This document shows, piece by piece, positions 1 through 10,651 of a stretch of 64,000 nucleotides of DNA; the stretch's first letter is position 1, and the number at the start of each line of letters is the position of its first letter. The notes below the pieces were generated by a model. The model saw only the letters and a list, made by a program, of their open reading frames with translations, did not search any database and was not told the origin of the DNA. Where the stretch lies: assembly GCA_030141605.1 (NCBI GenBank), contig JAQGDQ010000407.1:1-64000 (forward strand). The letters run 5' to 3'. Position numbers and translations under genes: made by a program. Source of the stretch: Tubiluchus corallicola (lineage: Eukaryota > Priapulida > Priapulimorpha > Priapulimorphida > Tubiluchidae).

Positions 1-269
1 TGTGGAGTAAAAACTATTTTGTCAATATCCGCCCTAAGTCTTAAATGTCTTTTCTTTCCCTTCTAATTTACTTGCTATGTTGTGATATTACTATGATATT
101 GCAACATAAACCTCTAAAGGCTGTATAGTTGAACGAATGGCTTAGAAATGTGTTTAGAAATGACAAAACCATGTGGCAAAAGCTAATTTTTGTGGAATAT
201 AATTTACTGAATAATTAACATGTGTTTTTTAGTAATTAATGATTAAATGGTTTGTGCATTTTCCTGTAG
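1..269. other. Probable intron 3' part upstream of the exon at 270
   Basis: This A+T-rich stretch has no credible ORF and ends in a splice-acceptor-like pyrimidine tract. It is best read as the end of an intron of the gene whose last exon follows. Confidence 0.4.
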
Positions 270-797
270 GTGATACCTGTTCGACCATCAAGTTGCTCGA
301 CCAGCGCTGATCTGATGCTGAAATGCAAAAATCGTGTTTTCCAGGAGATGCTTTATTACGCTGATCATCGCGAAGCTTCTCCAGGGAATGCGCGTTTGCA
401 GTTAGCTAAAACTGGCCCTAACAGATCTCGTGTGAACCGTGTACAACTTCCTGGCAAGATTGACATAAGTGCGGCTAGAAACTTGCACCGTCAACCGAAT
501 CACTACGCCGGATTTCAAAATCTTGCAAGTCAGATCCCTCTTGGCTTCTATTCTGCGATGGATGTATTTGCACCAAAAGGTACACTTGCGAGTGGCACAA
601 ATATGCTTCAAATGGGGAAGCCAAAACATGGTAGTACGGCATCTTCTGCTCCAATATCACATCGTTCTGCCACAATGAGACGTAACTTTGGTTCCACAAA
701 GGGACACCGCCCTCGTTCATCAATTAGACCTTTTTTAGTCAACAATAATCTGGCTAGTGGGTCTTTGGGGAAGCGACGAAGACAGCAGTTGTCGTAG
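270..797 (+). CDS. Terminal exon of an unrecognised protein-coding gene (partial)
   Basis: The frame is open from 270 and stops at the TAG at 795-797. It is preceded by a good 3' splice acceptor, a pyrimidine-rich stretch ending ttcctgtag at 261-269, so I read it as the last exon of a gene whose earlier exons lie left of the window. There is no ATG at its start (first codon GTG), which fits an internal phase-0 junction. The roughly 175 residues are basic and Ser/Asn-rich with no transmembrane segment, and end in a Lys/Arg-rich tail (GKRRRQQLS). I recognise no domain. Base composition is visibly more GC-balanced than the flanks, supporting coding. Possible polyadenylation signals (AATAAA) lie near 1260-1270. 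It could instead be a chance ORF. Confidence 0.5.
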   Translation: MIPVRPSSCSTSADLMLKCKNRVFQEMLYYADHREASPGNARLQLAKTGPNRSRVNRVQLPGKIDISAARNLHRQPNHYAGFQNLASQIPLGFYSAMDVFAPKGTLASGTNMLQMGKPKHGSTASSAPISHRSATMRRNFGSTKGHRPRSSIRPFLVNNNLASGSLGKRRRQQLS

Positions 798-927
798 ATA
801 ATGTTATCGCCACCATCTTGAAAACAAAATGACAGGTCGATAATCCGACTATGTCAGTTCGACGCAGAATTTATTTCTAATATATTCGTGGGAGGTTTCA
901 TGATAATTCTTTGTAAATTCACGGATC

Positions 928-1110
928 CTCACAACAACAACGACAATGACAATAAAAACAACAACAACAACAACAACAACAACAGCAACAGCAGCAGCTA
1001 CGGTAGCAAGGAACAGCAATAGCAACAGCGGTTGCAGTGACGACGACGACAACAACAGCAACAGCAGCAGCAACTGCGACAGCAACAGCAACAACAGCAG
1101 CAGCTACAAC
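928..1110. repeat. (CAA/CAG/GAC)n trinucleotide-rich tract
   Basis: Imperfect trinucleotide repeats of CAA, CAG and GAC run for about 180 bp. The open frame on the opposite strand here is only the poly-Leu/Val/Ser translation of the repeat. Confidence 0.85.
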
Positions 1111-3359
1111 AGTTACTTATCATAGGTAAAGAAAAGTAAAAAAAATATTGTAATATAAATCTAACTTTATTAAAGGAAAAAGAATGGCCTATATATTATA
1201 AAAGCTGATGGTACTGAGTTTTTTATTACATACTAATGTAGTCGGAATTGTACTGGCCTAATAAATAAAGTATATTTAGTTTTCACATGATTAGATCTTT
1301 TTATGAAATAAAGGCTCATAAATAAAATATTAATGTTTTACATTTTAAGATTATACTTTTATTTTTACACACATTGTGCAGTGACTCATACTCAATTTTT
1401 TTATTTTTTGTAATTTAAAGTTCGAGATTACGATTTAGTGAATTTAAAAAAACTCAATAGTATTAAGCTTCGTGCACACTATTACTTTGAATAAATCAAC
1501 AATGCACCTATGTCTGTCCTGCAAAATTTTATTTAGTTAATGTATAAACATGCAACAACAAGGCGTAGAACGTTCTGAAATGATCAAGGTGCCATGCATC
1601 TAACACCTGCTAGCAATGCCTGTGCCACTAAACAGAAAAATAGTAGCTAATTGGGGTGACAGGCGGCTTTTATGTGGCGAATAATGACTGCTAAAAATTG
1701 ATTTGAACCCGTTGAAACAAAAAGTACACAGAACAATAATTAGCCTAGAAAATGGCTGTGAAAAAATGATTTTTTTTAATAAATTCTAATATGACATACC
1801 TATATGATTCACTTTTTTCATGTTTACTTCGTTGTAAAATTGGAGTGTGACTTTGTGTATTTAATGATAAGTTGATAGAATAAACTGTTTTGATAATTGC
1901 ACTTATTACTTGATCTGTATAACAGTACTACAAAACTTCCTCAGGCCCATTTCACAGAGAGGGGGCGCAGCAAAGTGCCTCGAGGAGAACTCATTGCGGC
2001 AATTCCTCACGAAAACGGAACGCATCGTTTTCTATGGCGTATTTCACAGTGAGGACGCGCGGCAAAATTCCTCGTGCAGTTTCTCGTGAGGAATTCTCAC
2101 TGTCAGCTAGAAGCTATGCATCCTCCTCGTGAGGATACGTTACTGTGTACTGATTAAATAGATGCTAGCAATTATTTTCGTAAGATCAATGTGACGTCTA
2201 GCCTTTATTTTGTATTGTTACTGTAATTCAATATGAACGTCTGACCTTGTAACATTATTGTAAATAAGTATTTGCGTCGATGTTTTAATCAATCGTTCTT
2301 TGCTTTTATTTTATCTCTAGCTAGGAACCACAATGAAGATCGACAAAACACTAATTTCTTTCTAATAATATGCTTTTCGAAAACTTCCCTTTATACACAA
2401 AAACCTTCAGTCTAAAAACATTCAAATCCCACATTTGAAGAGCAAGCACATGCCGGGTAAAAAAAAATTTAAGTTTTCGACGGGGGATTCTGTAACGCTA
2501 AAGCTGTATGAACGGTGATCCGAGGAAATAGCTTGAACTACATTATATCTAACTAAATTATTAGACGTATGTGAAATTTTTGCTGTATATCACAGATTAT
2601 GTTTAGCGAGTCGAAAACTAAATGTCTATGGTGTACTTTATGAACGAAAAGTTGCAAAATATTGTACCTGGGACAGTTTTTCTAAATGTAGCAAATATGC
2701 AGTAAATTTCATTTTTGTTCAAAGAAGATCGATTGTATTTTACTTAAACTATATTAAAGTGGAATATATTGCAGTAGTATATGGATGTCTTATAAAAGAT
2801 AAAATGGTGGTAAAGTTCAAATCGGTATATAATGTTGCTCTTAATAAATTTTCAATTACAGTATTACGAATATGACACGCGAACATCTTATATGTGGGCG
2901 TTATAATGTTCCACATTTTTGCTATAGCTTATTAATGGACGCTTTTTAGACAGCAAAAATAATAACTGTGGTGTTTCATTTGAATCGCTAATGGTTAAAA
3001 ATTGTCGAAAGGTATTATGTGATGATTTCTATTTATAATTTTTAGGTTAATAATTCCTAAAGTCAGTTTTCAGTATTCAGTCTAGTTTCTTTTTAAATCT
3101 TTTTTACTAATAATGTTTATATGTGTGTGGTATCAATATTATTTATTTTATTAAACGTTGTTGTATCAAATTTTTAATATTAATTTATTTTATTTCACTA
3201 CACACAGAACAGTACTGTGTGTGCCGAAATAGAATAAAATAATATTAATAAATACAAATTATGATCAGATGTAAAAACAAAGAACAGTAAGCTGATGATT
3301 ACTGTGTTTAACAAGAACATGATGATTAATGACAAAATGACAATTGATGATAAATAGCA
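1111..3359. other. Non-coding, A+T-rich; one small GC-rich repeat patch
   Basis: No supported gene. Apart from the GC-rich patch at 1945-2135, described separately, the stretch is A+T-rich sequence with scattered AATAAA hexamers and no recognisable element. Confidence 0.5.
1945..2135. repeat. GC-rich duplicated and inverted patch, possible MITE remnant
   Basis: Two related copies begin atttcacag at about 1949 and 2041, each followed by a gaggg/gagga..gcgc..gcaaa..ttcctcg-type segment, roughly 92 bp apart. Within them ATTCCTCACGA (2002-2012) is the inverse of TCGTGAGGAAT (2083-2093), giving a hairpin. Composition differs sharply from the surrounding A+T-rich DNA. I could not find defined ends or a target duplication, so transposon origin is only inferred. 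Confidence 0.4.
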
Positions 3360-4030
3360 GCCAACTATCTGTAATCATTAACCGACAATTGATGATAAGA
3401 AGCAGAGAACTATCTCTAATCATTAACCGATAACTGATGATAAGAAGCAGAGAACTATCTCTAATCATTGACCGACAATTGATGACAAGAAGCAGAGAAC
3501 TATCTCTAATCATTTACTGACAATTGATGACAAGAAGCAGAGAACTATCTCTAATCATTAACCGACAATTGATGACAAGAAGCAGCCAACTATCTCGAAG
3601 CAGAGAACTATCTCTAATCATTAACCGACAATTGATGACAAGAAGCAGAGAACTATCTCTAATCATTAACCGACAATTGCTGACAAGAAGCAGAGAACTA
3701 TCTCTAATCATTAACCGACAATTGATGACAAGAAGCAGAGAACTATCTCTAATCATTAACCAAAAATTGATGACAAGAAACAGAGAACTATCTCTAATCA
3801 TTAACCGACAATTGATGACAAGAAGCAGAGAACTATCTCTAATCATTAACCGACAATTGATGACAAGAAGCAGAGAACTATCTCTAATCATTAACCGACA
3901 ATTGATGACAAGAAGCAGAGAACTATCTCTAATCATTAACCGACAATTGATGACAAGAAGCAGAGAACTATCTCTAATCATTAACCGACAATAGATGACA
4001 AGAAGCAGAGAACTATCTCTAATCATTAAC
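3360..4030. repeat. 45-bp minisatellite, about 14-15 units
   Basis: The unit is about 45 bp with core accgacaattgatgacaaga followed by an agcagagaactatctctaatcatt-type half, repeated in direct tandem with few substitutions and one partial unit near 3588-3600. Because 45 is a multiple of three, long frames stay open on both strands (15-residue protein periodicity). These are almost certainly not genes. Confidence 0.93.
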
Positions 4031-4299
4031 TACACGGGTGCTGATAATCTCCCATCATTTACTTTCTTAGTTAATTTGCAAACAGTAATTAATCAAAACT
4101 GACGACAATTACTTTTTATAACTCGGAAAAGGGGAAATTTCTGACCTGAGACAACTATGATTTGGCAGATGAGAAACGGCTGAGTGGAGCTGACGCAAAA
4201 TTACAATCGATTAACGATCAGGAATCAATAAATAAGTTGCCAAAATGCCCAAAATCTTATTCTGTGACTGTGAGCCTGATTGTCTCTGTAGTTGCCGTC

Positions 4300-4455
4300 A
4301 TTGTTGTTGATTATGATGATGTTGGTGGTAATGGTGGCGGTGGTGGTGCTGGTGGCGATGTCGTTGGGGACGCGAGTAGCGGTTGTGGTGGTGGTGGTGG
4401 TGGTGGCGGTGTCGTTGGGGTGGAGGTAGCGGTTGCGGTGGTGGTGGTCACGATG
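4300..4455. repeat. (GGT/GGC)n-rich tract
   Basis: Degenerate GGT, GGC and GTT trinucleotides. Open frames on both strands translate to low-complexity Gly/Val/Trp or Pro/Thr and are repeat artefacts. Confidence 0.85.
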
Positions 4456-5184
4456 GCGATAATCGTAATGATAATAGTTATGTCGGCAATGATGATTTGA
4501 TAATTACAATGATTATGACCTCGCTGTTCTGTTCCATAAACACCTATCTGACTAGTACTAAGAAATTTCTGCACTCCCTTAATTGGTATTAACTAAATAA
4601 ACTTCATTTAACCTGTTTTTTTTTTCAATTCCGTTATGTTGTATTTTGAATATTCTATGAAAGTATTAAAATAAATAAATTAATAACAGTGACAACGACA
4701 ACGATGACGGCGACAACAGCAACATCAGGCATCTGTTTAAGAGACTTCTTTACTGGCTTTGATTTGACAAAAATCAAACAACCCGAAGCCAAGGCTCGTA
4801 AATATTTGCAGGCGGAACGCTTTAGTAATGCTCTCATTACACAAATTTCGTCTTTCAATCTGTAGTAAGTGAATTACTTCATTCTCAATTTGCTTGCTTT
4901 TAATCGCGTATACATATAGAGCAATCGATTTTTGACAAGCAAGCCCGGCAGCGATACTCCTTAATTCGCCATTCTTGAAGTCAACCGCGCGAGCTGAGCC
5001 GATAATGAGGATCGAAACCGGAATAATTTGCGAAGTTTAATTTAGCGGTAACTTGTTGTCGAGGGCAGACAGTGCTTAGCTGCAGAAGCATCAGAATTCG
5101 AGCTGCTAATGCTGAAAAATGATGACATCAGGACCCGTCTTGATTCCTAACAGTCCAGATCCAAGTTCAGAGTCATAACTGTCA
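4456..5184. other. Non-coding spacer
   Basis: No gene or element recognised, apart from short GAC/GAT trinucleotide runs near 4690-4720 and a (TA)n run starting about 5185. Confidence 0.4.
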
Positions 5185-5206
5185 AATATATATATATATA
5201 TATATA
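5185..5206. repeat. (TA)n microsatellite
   Basis: About 11 TA dinucleotides directly abut the 3' end of the LINE fragment. Confidence 0.9.
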
Positions 5207-5660
5207 ATAATCTTTATTTGCCATTAAAATACATTGATAAACACTGATAAAAACTTTACAGAGATAATCAATCAGTGTTAGTTAATAAAAACTTACACTG
5301 CTGAAGGCAAATGCGTCAGTGCAATCTAAACTACTGTGCAGTAATGGAAAGTAACGACGAATAAAATCAAAGATATTTACAACTATGCACAAAAAATGAA
5401 AAAACTATGATTTAATTAATATGGCCGTGGATATATGAATTCTGAATTAGTGTGTATGTTGTCGTACTGATGTGATGGTATTTCATATCTGGTTAATATT
5501 AGTGATTTTAATTTTGTTTTAAATGCTGATAGGGACTTGATTTTTTTAACCTGTGATGGTAGAGAATTCCAAAGTAAAATTGCTTGTTTGATTAGTTTAT
5601 TTCGCGGCCCTTTTTGAAAGGGAAAAAACAGAATTATTAGTGCCTTGGTGATTTTAACAT
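5205..5660 (-). mobile_element. 5'-truncated non-LTR retrotransposon, 3' end (LINE fragment)
   Basis: Read on the minus strand, about 5630-5470 translates to a segment containing LLWNSLPSQVKKIKSLSAFK followed by a basic stretch. This is the W-N-S-L-P ... S-L-x-x-F-K signature found at the C-terminus of many LINE reverse transcriptases. A short A+T-rich 3' UTR follows and ends at about 5205 next to a (TA)n run, as expected for a 3' end integrated at a simple repeat. The rest of the reverse transcriptase is absent, so the copy is a dead-on-arrival truncation. The exact clade cannot be assigned from this tail. Confidence 0.65.
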
Positions 5661-6002
5661 AAGTTTTTGAAATGGCCCCAGTTGTTTGAGTATATATTTC
5701 TCAACCGCTTTTCTAATAAATTAAAGTGGGAAATATAATTTGAAACTCAAAATATTCTAGTTGCTGTCTGTGTTTCCAAGGAAACCAACTACTAGAAATT
5801 TTTACAACTACACACAAAGTTATTGTTCCTTACGGATAATTCCGCAGGAAATAATTTTCCAGGAAAATTTTTCCCGAAAGTTATGGCCTACGAATACCCA
5901 TTATGATGATCAATGGTTGTAACAATGATTGGTAAGACTGCAAGGTAAAAAGTGATAAAATGTAGAAGAAAATATATAGAAGAAAATGTAGAGGAAACAG
6001 AT

Positions 6003-6482
6003 TAGTAGACATGTAAAAAGGTAGGCAGGCACATAGGTAGATACTCGCAAGGTAGATAGGTAGGCGGGTGTGTAGGTAGCTCGGTACGGAGGTAGGCAGG
6101 TAGGTTAGTTGGTAGGTAGGTAGGTAAGTAGGTAAGTACATACTCGCTAGGTAGGTAGGTAGGCCCGTATCTAGGTAGGTCGGTAGGTACGTAGGTAGAC
6201 AGGTAGGCAAGTAGCTGGTTTGTAAGTAGGTAGGTATGTTTGTAGGTAGATATATAGGTAGAAAAGTAGGTAAGTAGGTAGGTCGGCAGGTAGGTGGGAA
6301 GTTTGGCCAATAGGCAGGTAGGTAAGTAGGTAGGTAGGTAGGTTGGCAGGTAGGTAGGTAGGTAGGTAGGTAGGTAGGTAGGTAGGTAGGTAGGTAGGTA
6401 GGTAAGTAATTATGAAGTAGGTAGGTAGGTAGGTAGGTAAGTAATTATGAAGTAGGTAGGTAGGTAGGTAGGTAGGTAGGTA
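6003..6482. repeat. (GTAG)n tetranucleotide array
   Basis: GGTA/GTAG tetranucleotides run for about 480 bp, degenerate on the left and perfect on the right (about 6340-6400 and 6420-6480). Tyr/Leu/Pro/Thr-rich minus-strand frames are artefacts of the repeat. Confidence 0.92.
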
Positions 6483-6559
6483 TTAAGTGGTGATTGGCAT
6501 CATAGTTAGGAAAATTGTTCGGGAAATGATAGTGCATGTAATTTACTAGAGTGTCAGAT

Positions 6560-6601
6560 AGACAGACAGACACACACACAGAGAGAGAGAGAGAGAGAAA
6601 T

Positions 6602-6670
<69 letters not shown>
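6560..6670. repeat. (GA)n tract, with short GACA and CA runs
   Basis: Dinucleotide GA repeat interrupted by a few A substitutions, preceded by GACA and CA repeats. Confidence 0.92.
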
Positions 6671-6672
<2 letters not shown>

Positions 6673-6724
6673 GCTGTAATTCCACAAACAGGTTTAGAGA
6701 TAAATAATTTTAACTGTTGGTAGT

Positions 6725-6835
6725 ACAGATCATAATGACGATAATGACGATGACGATAATTATAATGATGACGATGACGATGATGTTACAGATGGTGACC
6801 AACATCACCAATATGTTGATGATTATTATTATTAA
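6725..6835. repeat. GATGAC / ATT short repeats
   Basis: Degenerate GATGAC-type triplets followed by a TTATTATTATT run. Confidence 0.7.
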
Positions 6836-7744
6836 ATTTCTGACAACAAATTTAAAAAAAGAGATGTGAAAATGTCAAGGCTGGCCAGGTTTGAATCAAG
6901 GACTTTCAAGCCTGGTTTTTGACTTATTTTCTTTTAAAAATTTCATGTTTATAGGATTATTAGATTAACAATTGATAATCTTAAAATTAAAGCTACAAAT
7001 ACCAAGTCACCTAAAGCTGTTGAATTAGCAAATATAAGAAACCAGAAAACAGGTTTTCAGAAAAATTTCTCAACACAGAGATACTTATCCTTGACGAAGC
7101 CATTTCCAGCTTTGTGCACGATTTGCGCAAGCTTCATATTTCATCAGCGCAGCTCTGCAGGGCTAATCAGAAAAGCGCAGAAACTTCAATAAACCGCGTC
7201 CTTCAAGAGCCGTCAATGTTTTGCGAGCATACTTTACGCGAATCCAAAGAATTTTGACTTGGTCACAGATAGGAAGAGAGTTCAGATTCGCCTGCAACGA
7301 TTATTCGACGAAATATCTTTCATCGCTTTTCTCGCAGTTTTATATTGTAGCACTTTGAAAGGATTTGAAAGCTGAGTTGAATAGATTCAAGCTGTAATAA
7401 GACGCTTTGCGCACGTTTGAGTTGTAAAAGAACGCAACGGCAACGGTGACTCGAATGTCCGGTTAGCCCTTTGAGAAAATACTTTTTTAATTTGTGGTCG
7501 TGCGATTGTGAGCGCGTTGTGATTTATTTGATTTTTACTTTCAATCTCTGCAACGTGATTTATATAAGTTTGCATGCCCGCAAATTAATGAACAAGATTC
7601 TTTCTATGCAAACGCTTAAAGTGACCGTATCTAATGAATATGTAAATCATAGTGACCTTTTTTCAATTAGCATATCGTGCAAAATCCATAACTGTCTTAT
7701 CATACGTTTTCTTCTTTAAATGTGTGACTAAATAGGCGAGAAAA
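6836..7744. promoter_or_regulatory. 5' flank of the amine-receptor gene
   Basis: No other gene is seen here. The flank presumably holds the promoter or 5' UTR of the receptor at 7745, but I see no convincing TATA box or initiator. An in-frame TAG at 7733-7735, four codons before the ATG, limits the N-terminus unless an intron sits immediately upstream. Confidence 0.35.
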
Positions 7745-9160
7745 ATGAGCGAAATTCATTTTTCAATGCCCACTTTAAATTTTACACTTGAAACAAATTA
7801 TTGCTGTTGGGAAACACAGCAACAAAACGAAACGTCAGGTGCAAAATTGGCGGAGAACATACTTGTGTCGCTGAGTTTATCTATAGTTGTTATAATGACA
7901 ATTGCGGGAAATATTTTGGTTGTACTTTCTGTCTTCACATACAGGCCACTAAGACAAGTTCAAAACTATTTCATTGTTTCTCTAGCAGTCGCAGATATTT
8001 CGGTCGCTGCTCTTGTTATGCCATTCAATGTGGTTTACACAATAGCGGGGTACTGGATTTTTGGTGACGCGTTTTGTTACGTCTGGTTAACTAGTGACGT
8101 ATTGTGTTGTACAGCGTCTATACTTAACCTATGTGCCATAGCTTTAGACAGATACTATGCAATACACGATCCTTTGAACTATGCCCAAAAACGCACCAGA
8201 AAACGAGTTCTGACCAGCATTGCACTCGTGTGGCTTATTAGTGCTCTAATATCCGTACCCCCGTTGATCGGTTGGAACGACTGGACCGAGGAAGAACATC
8301 AGTTCCCGGTGCAGTGCAAACTATCGGAAGTAAAAAGCTACATCATCTATTCCTCTTCCGGTTCGTTTTATATCCCATTGTTCATCATGACAATTGTTTA
8401 TGTGAAGATTTTTCTCGCCACTAGGCGTCGTCTACGTGAAAAAGCTAAAGCAGCCAAACATTTGTACCAGAGCACTAACTTGGTACCATCAAAACCCGTA
8501 AAACCTGAACAGTCTTCTTCAGATTCTCCCAGCATACCACCTGATCAGATACAGAGTGAAGGCGTGTCTGTAGTTGTAGATACAACAACTACAATAACAA
8601 AAATTCAGCCTGACGTCCCCTGCACCCCAGTTCATTGTAAACAATCTGGTCACAGTGATATTATTGGAGCAAGACTGGCCGCAACAAATGACACAAATTT
8701 CCAGTCGTCAAATCAACTTTCAGTGAACGTTGAATCGCCAGAAGCCAATTCAGGAGCGCAGCAACACACGAAATTTTCGTTCCGTTCTTCCACAGAAAAT
8801 CTGCACAAGAACGGAACGCGTATTGCGAACTCGTTCCGCATGAATAAGAAGAATAAGAAGAAAAAAAAGCAAACCGTCTACGGATTTTTGGAGGAGAAAC
8901 AAAAAATCTCGCTATCCAGAGAACGCCGAGCAGCAAAAACACTTGGAATTATCATGGGAGTATTTGTCCTATGTTGGCTACCGTTCTTCTTGATGTACGT
9001 TATCATGCCTTTCTGTTCTACCTGTTACGTAAGCGATAGAATAGTTAATTTCATTACATGGCTTGGTTATGTTAATTCAGCGCTTAATCCAGTTATCTAT
9101 ACGGTATTCAACATTGATTTTCGTAGAGCTTTCCAAAAATTGTTAATCATCAAGTGTTAG
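7745..9160 (+). CDS. Class A amine GPCR, type-1 tyramine (octopamine/tyramine) receptor-like
   Basis: Complete, intronless 471-residue seven-transmembrane receptor of the plasma membrane. The extracellular N-terminus has two N-glycosylation sequons (N12, N28). Family landmarks are present: GN at 55-56 (TM1), LAVAD with D84 (TM2), C111 with C191 (TM3-ECL2 disulfide), amine-anchoring D118 (TM3), DRY 135-137, W163 (TM4), S203 and S207 before P211 (TM5, catechol/phenol-contact serines), CWLPFF 410-415 (TM6) and NPVIY 448-452 (TM7). The end of TM4 (PPLIGWNDW) and the TM5 to ICL3 entry (IFLATRRRLRE) are hallmarks of invertebrate octopamine/tyramine receptors. ICL3 is long, about 165-170 residues, with a lysine run at 368-375. 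The tail is very short and ends in Cys471. Known family members couple tyramine or octopamine, often to Gi; ligand and coupling here are inferred. The ATG is preceded in frame by a stop at 7733. AATAAA near 9384 could end the mRNA. Confidence 0.93.
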   Translation: MSEIHFSMPTLNFTLETNYCCWETQQQNETSGAKLAENILVSLSLSIVVIMTIAGNILVVLSVFTYRPLRQVQNYFIVSLAVADISVAALVMPFNVVYTIAGYWIFGDAFCYVWLTSDVLCCTASILNLCAIALDRYYAIHDPLNYAQKRTRKRVLTSIALVWLISALISVPPLIGWNDWTEEEHQFPVQCKLSEVKSYIIYSSSGSFYIPLFIMTIVYVKIFLATRRRLREKAKAAKHLYQSTNLVPSKPVKPEQSSSDSPSIPPDQIQSEGVSVVVDTTTTITKIQPDVPCTPVHCKQSGHSDIIGARLAATNDTNFQSSNQLSVNVESPEANSGAQQHTKFSFRSSTENLHKNGTRIANSFRMNKKNKKKKKQTVYGFLEEKQKISLSRERRAAKTLGIIMGVFVLCWLPFFLMYVIMPFCSTCYVSDRIVNFITWLGYVNSALNPVIYTVFNIDFRRAFQKLLIIKC

Positions 9161-9985
9161 ATATATATCGAAGCAGCGATTAAAATTTTAAGACTATGTT
9201 CATTTTCTTCATTAATGGCATTCGGCGTATTAAAAGGCATTTGTTGTAATTTGTCATTTTACCCTGTTCATTCAACTAACAAAAATTTCACAGTGCTGCA
9301 CAAAAAACTGAACCATTATTTTTTGCTAACGTGTTGACTGTTAACCTTTTTGAGTTTTGCTCTTTCCTTTTTATTATACTTAATAAAATAAACTTGACTG
9401 TATGTAATATTTACAAAATTCAAAACTAGTTTTAGTTACATCTAAATCACAATTTTTCCTTCAATGTTTATAACAATTATAATATGCACTGCTAAGATCT
9501 ATGCGTTTTCATTCAAATTTATTTGTGCGATTTTTGCAGAAAATTCTGTCTTTCAAAGAAGCATAAATAATATTACCATACTCGCGGCACATTTCACTGA
9601 TAAAGCCTGCCTTTATTTACAGGCGTTTTAGAAATTCGAAGTCTGTATTATTCGTAACCTTGAGGGCTTGGCCATTTCACTGCTGTGTGTGTGTGTTACT
9701 TAAATTCTCTATTTCTAAGGTTAATTTTGATGAATCTTTGACGGTTGATCTTGACGACCATTGTTCTTCTGCGTAATTAAGAGCATTAGGTTATATACAC
9801 ACTATGACAAAATTGGCGTTACTTTGCTTCAACAATAGTCCTTAGCAATAACCTTACACTGTTTTATTTTATTTAAACGCATTTTTGCCATACATAAGAA
9901 ATACAACCAGTTATTCACATCAGTAAAAATAAATCAAAATGGAAAATATTAGTAAGTAACAAAATATAAAATTTGATATAAAATC
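9161..9985. other. 3' UTR and flank of the receptor gene
   Basis: A+T-rich sequence; AATAAA within ttaataaaataaac around 9381-9395 is the likely polyadenylation signal. A short (TG)n run lies near 9685. No further coding signal. Confidence 0.5.
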
Positions 9986-10054
9986 ATGTGTATTCACGAA
10001 TTCACATGTGTATTCACGAATTTACATGTGTATTCACGAATTTACATGTGTATC
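9986..10054. repeat. 22-bp tandem repeat, about 3 units
   Basis: The unit catgtgtattcacgaattta with two flanking bases is repeated about three times with one substitution, followed by a truncated unit. Confidence 0.85.
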
Positions 10055-10479
10055 GTGATAAAAAACATACGCTTCAAAATTTATATAAAATCCTTTTTTA
10101 TGACTGGCTATGAAATAACTGGCCCTGGACATTTTACTGTTTATATCAGAACGTTTGTTTATTAAAACTCACACAGCGTTATTGTGCATTTTAGAATGAT
10201 TTTTATCCATTTTTAGAAATCATAAGAAGTATTTAATTGCTCTAATTCTTAGGGCAGGTTGCTCCACAATAAAGTACACCTATGAGAAATAAAATATTTC
10301 ATAATATCGTGGAACATGTTAATTATAAGGTTATTTAGTATTATAGACAATTGGTGCCTTGTCTCTTGTAAAAAATTAAGAAAATATAATGCTTAATAAG
10401 ATTAATAAAACAAGCAGCTCTCATACAAATCACATCATTATTTCTAAAATGGGGGTATAGTGGGGTAATGTCGACCATT

Positions 10480-10556
10480 GGCTAATGACGGCCATCCAGT
10501 TTTATACACTCAAATTAGATCACGAGACCTAGACTGGCTTTCAATATAGAATATAT

Positions 10557-10591
<35 letters not shown>

Positions 10592-10651
10592 AGCTAGTCT
10601 AGGTCTCGTGATCTAATTTGATTGTATAAAACTGGATGGCCGACATTAGCC
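10480..10651. repeat. Near-perfect inverted repeat (63-bp arms), probable MITE core
   Basis: The arm at 10480-10542 (begins ggctaatgacggccatcc) is the reverse complement of 10589-10651 (ends ggccgacattagcc) with about three mismatches over 63 bp. The 46-bp loop is largely (TA)n. Such strong hairpins are typical of foldback or MITE transposons. A partial extra copy of the arm end (ggggtaatgtcgacc) lies at 10462-10476. No target duplication could be identified because TA repeats flank the right arm. Confidence 0.75.

Noticed and set aside
3514-4026. Long open frames on both strands in the 45-bp repeat
   Set aside because: Perfect periodicity and a unit length divisible by three explain them; no start context, splice sites or domain.
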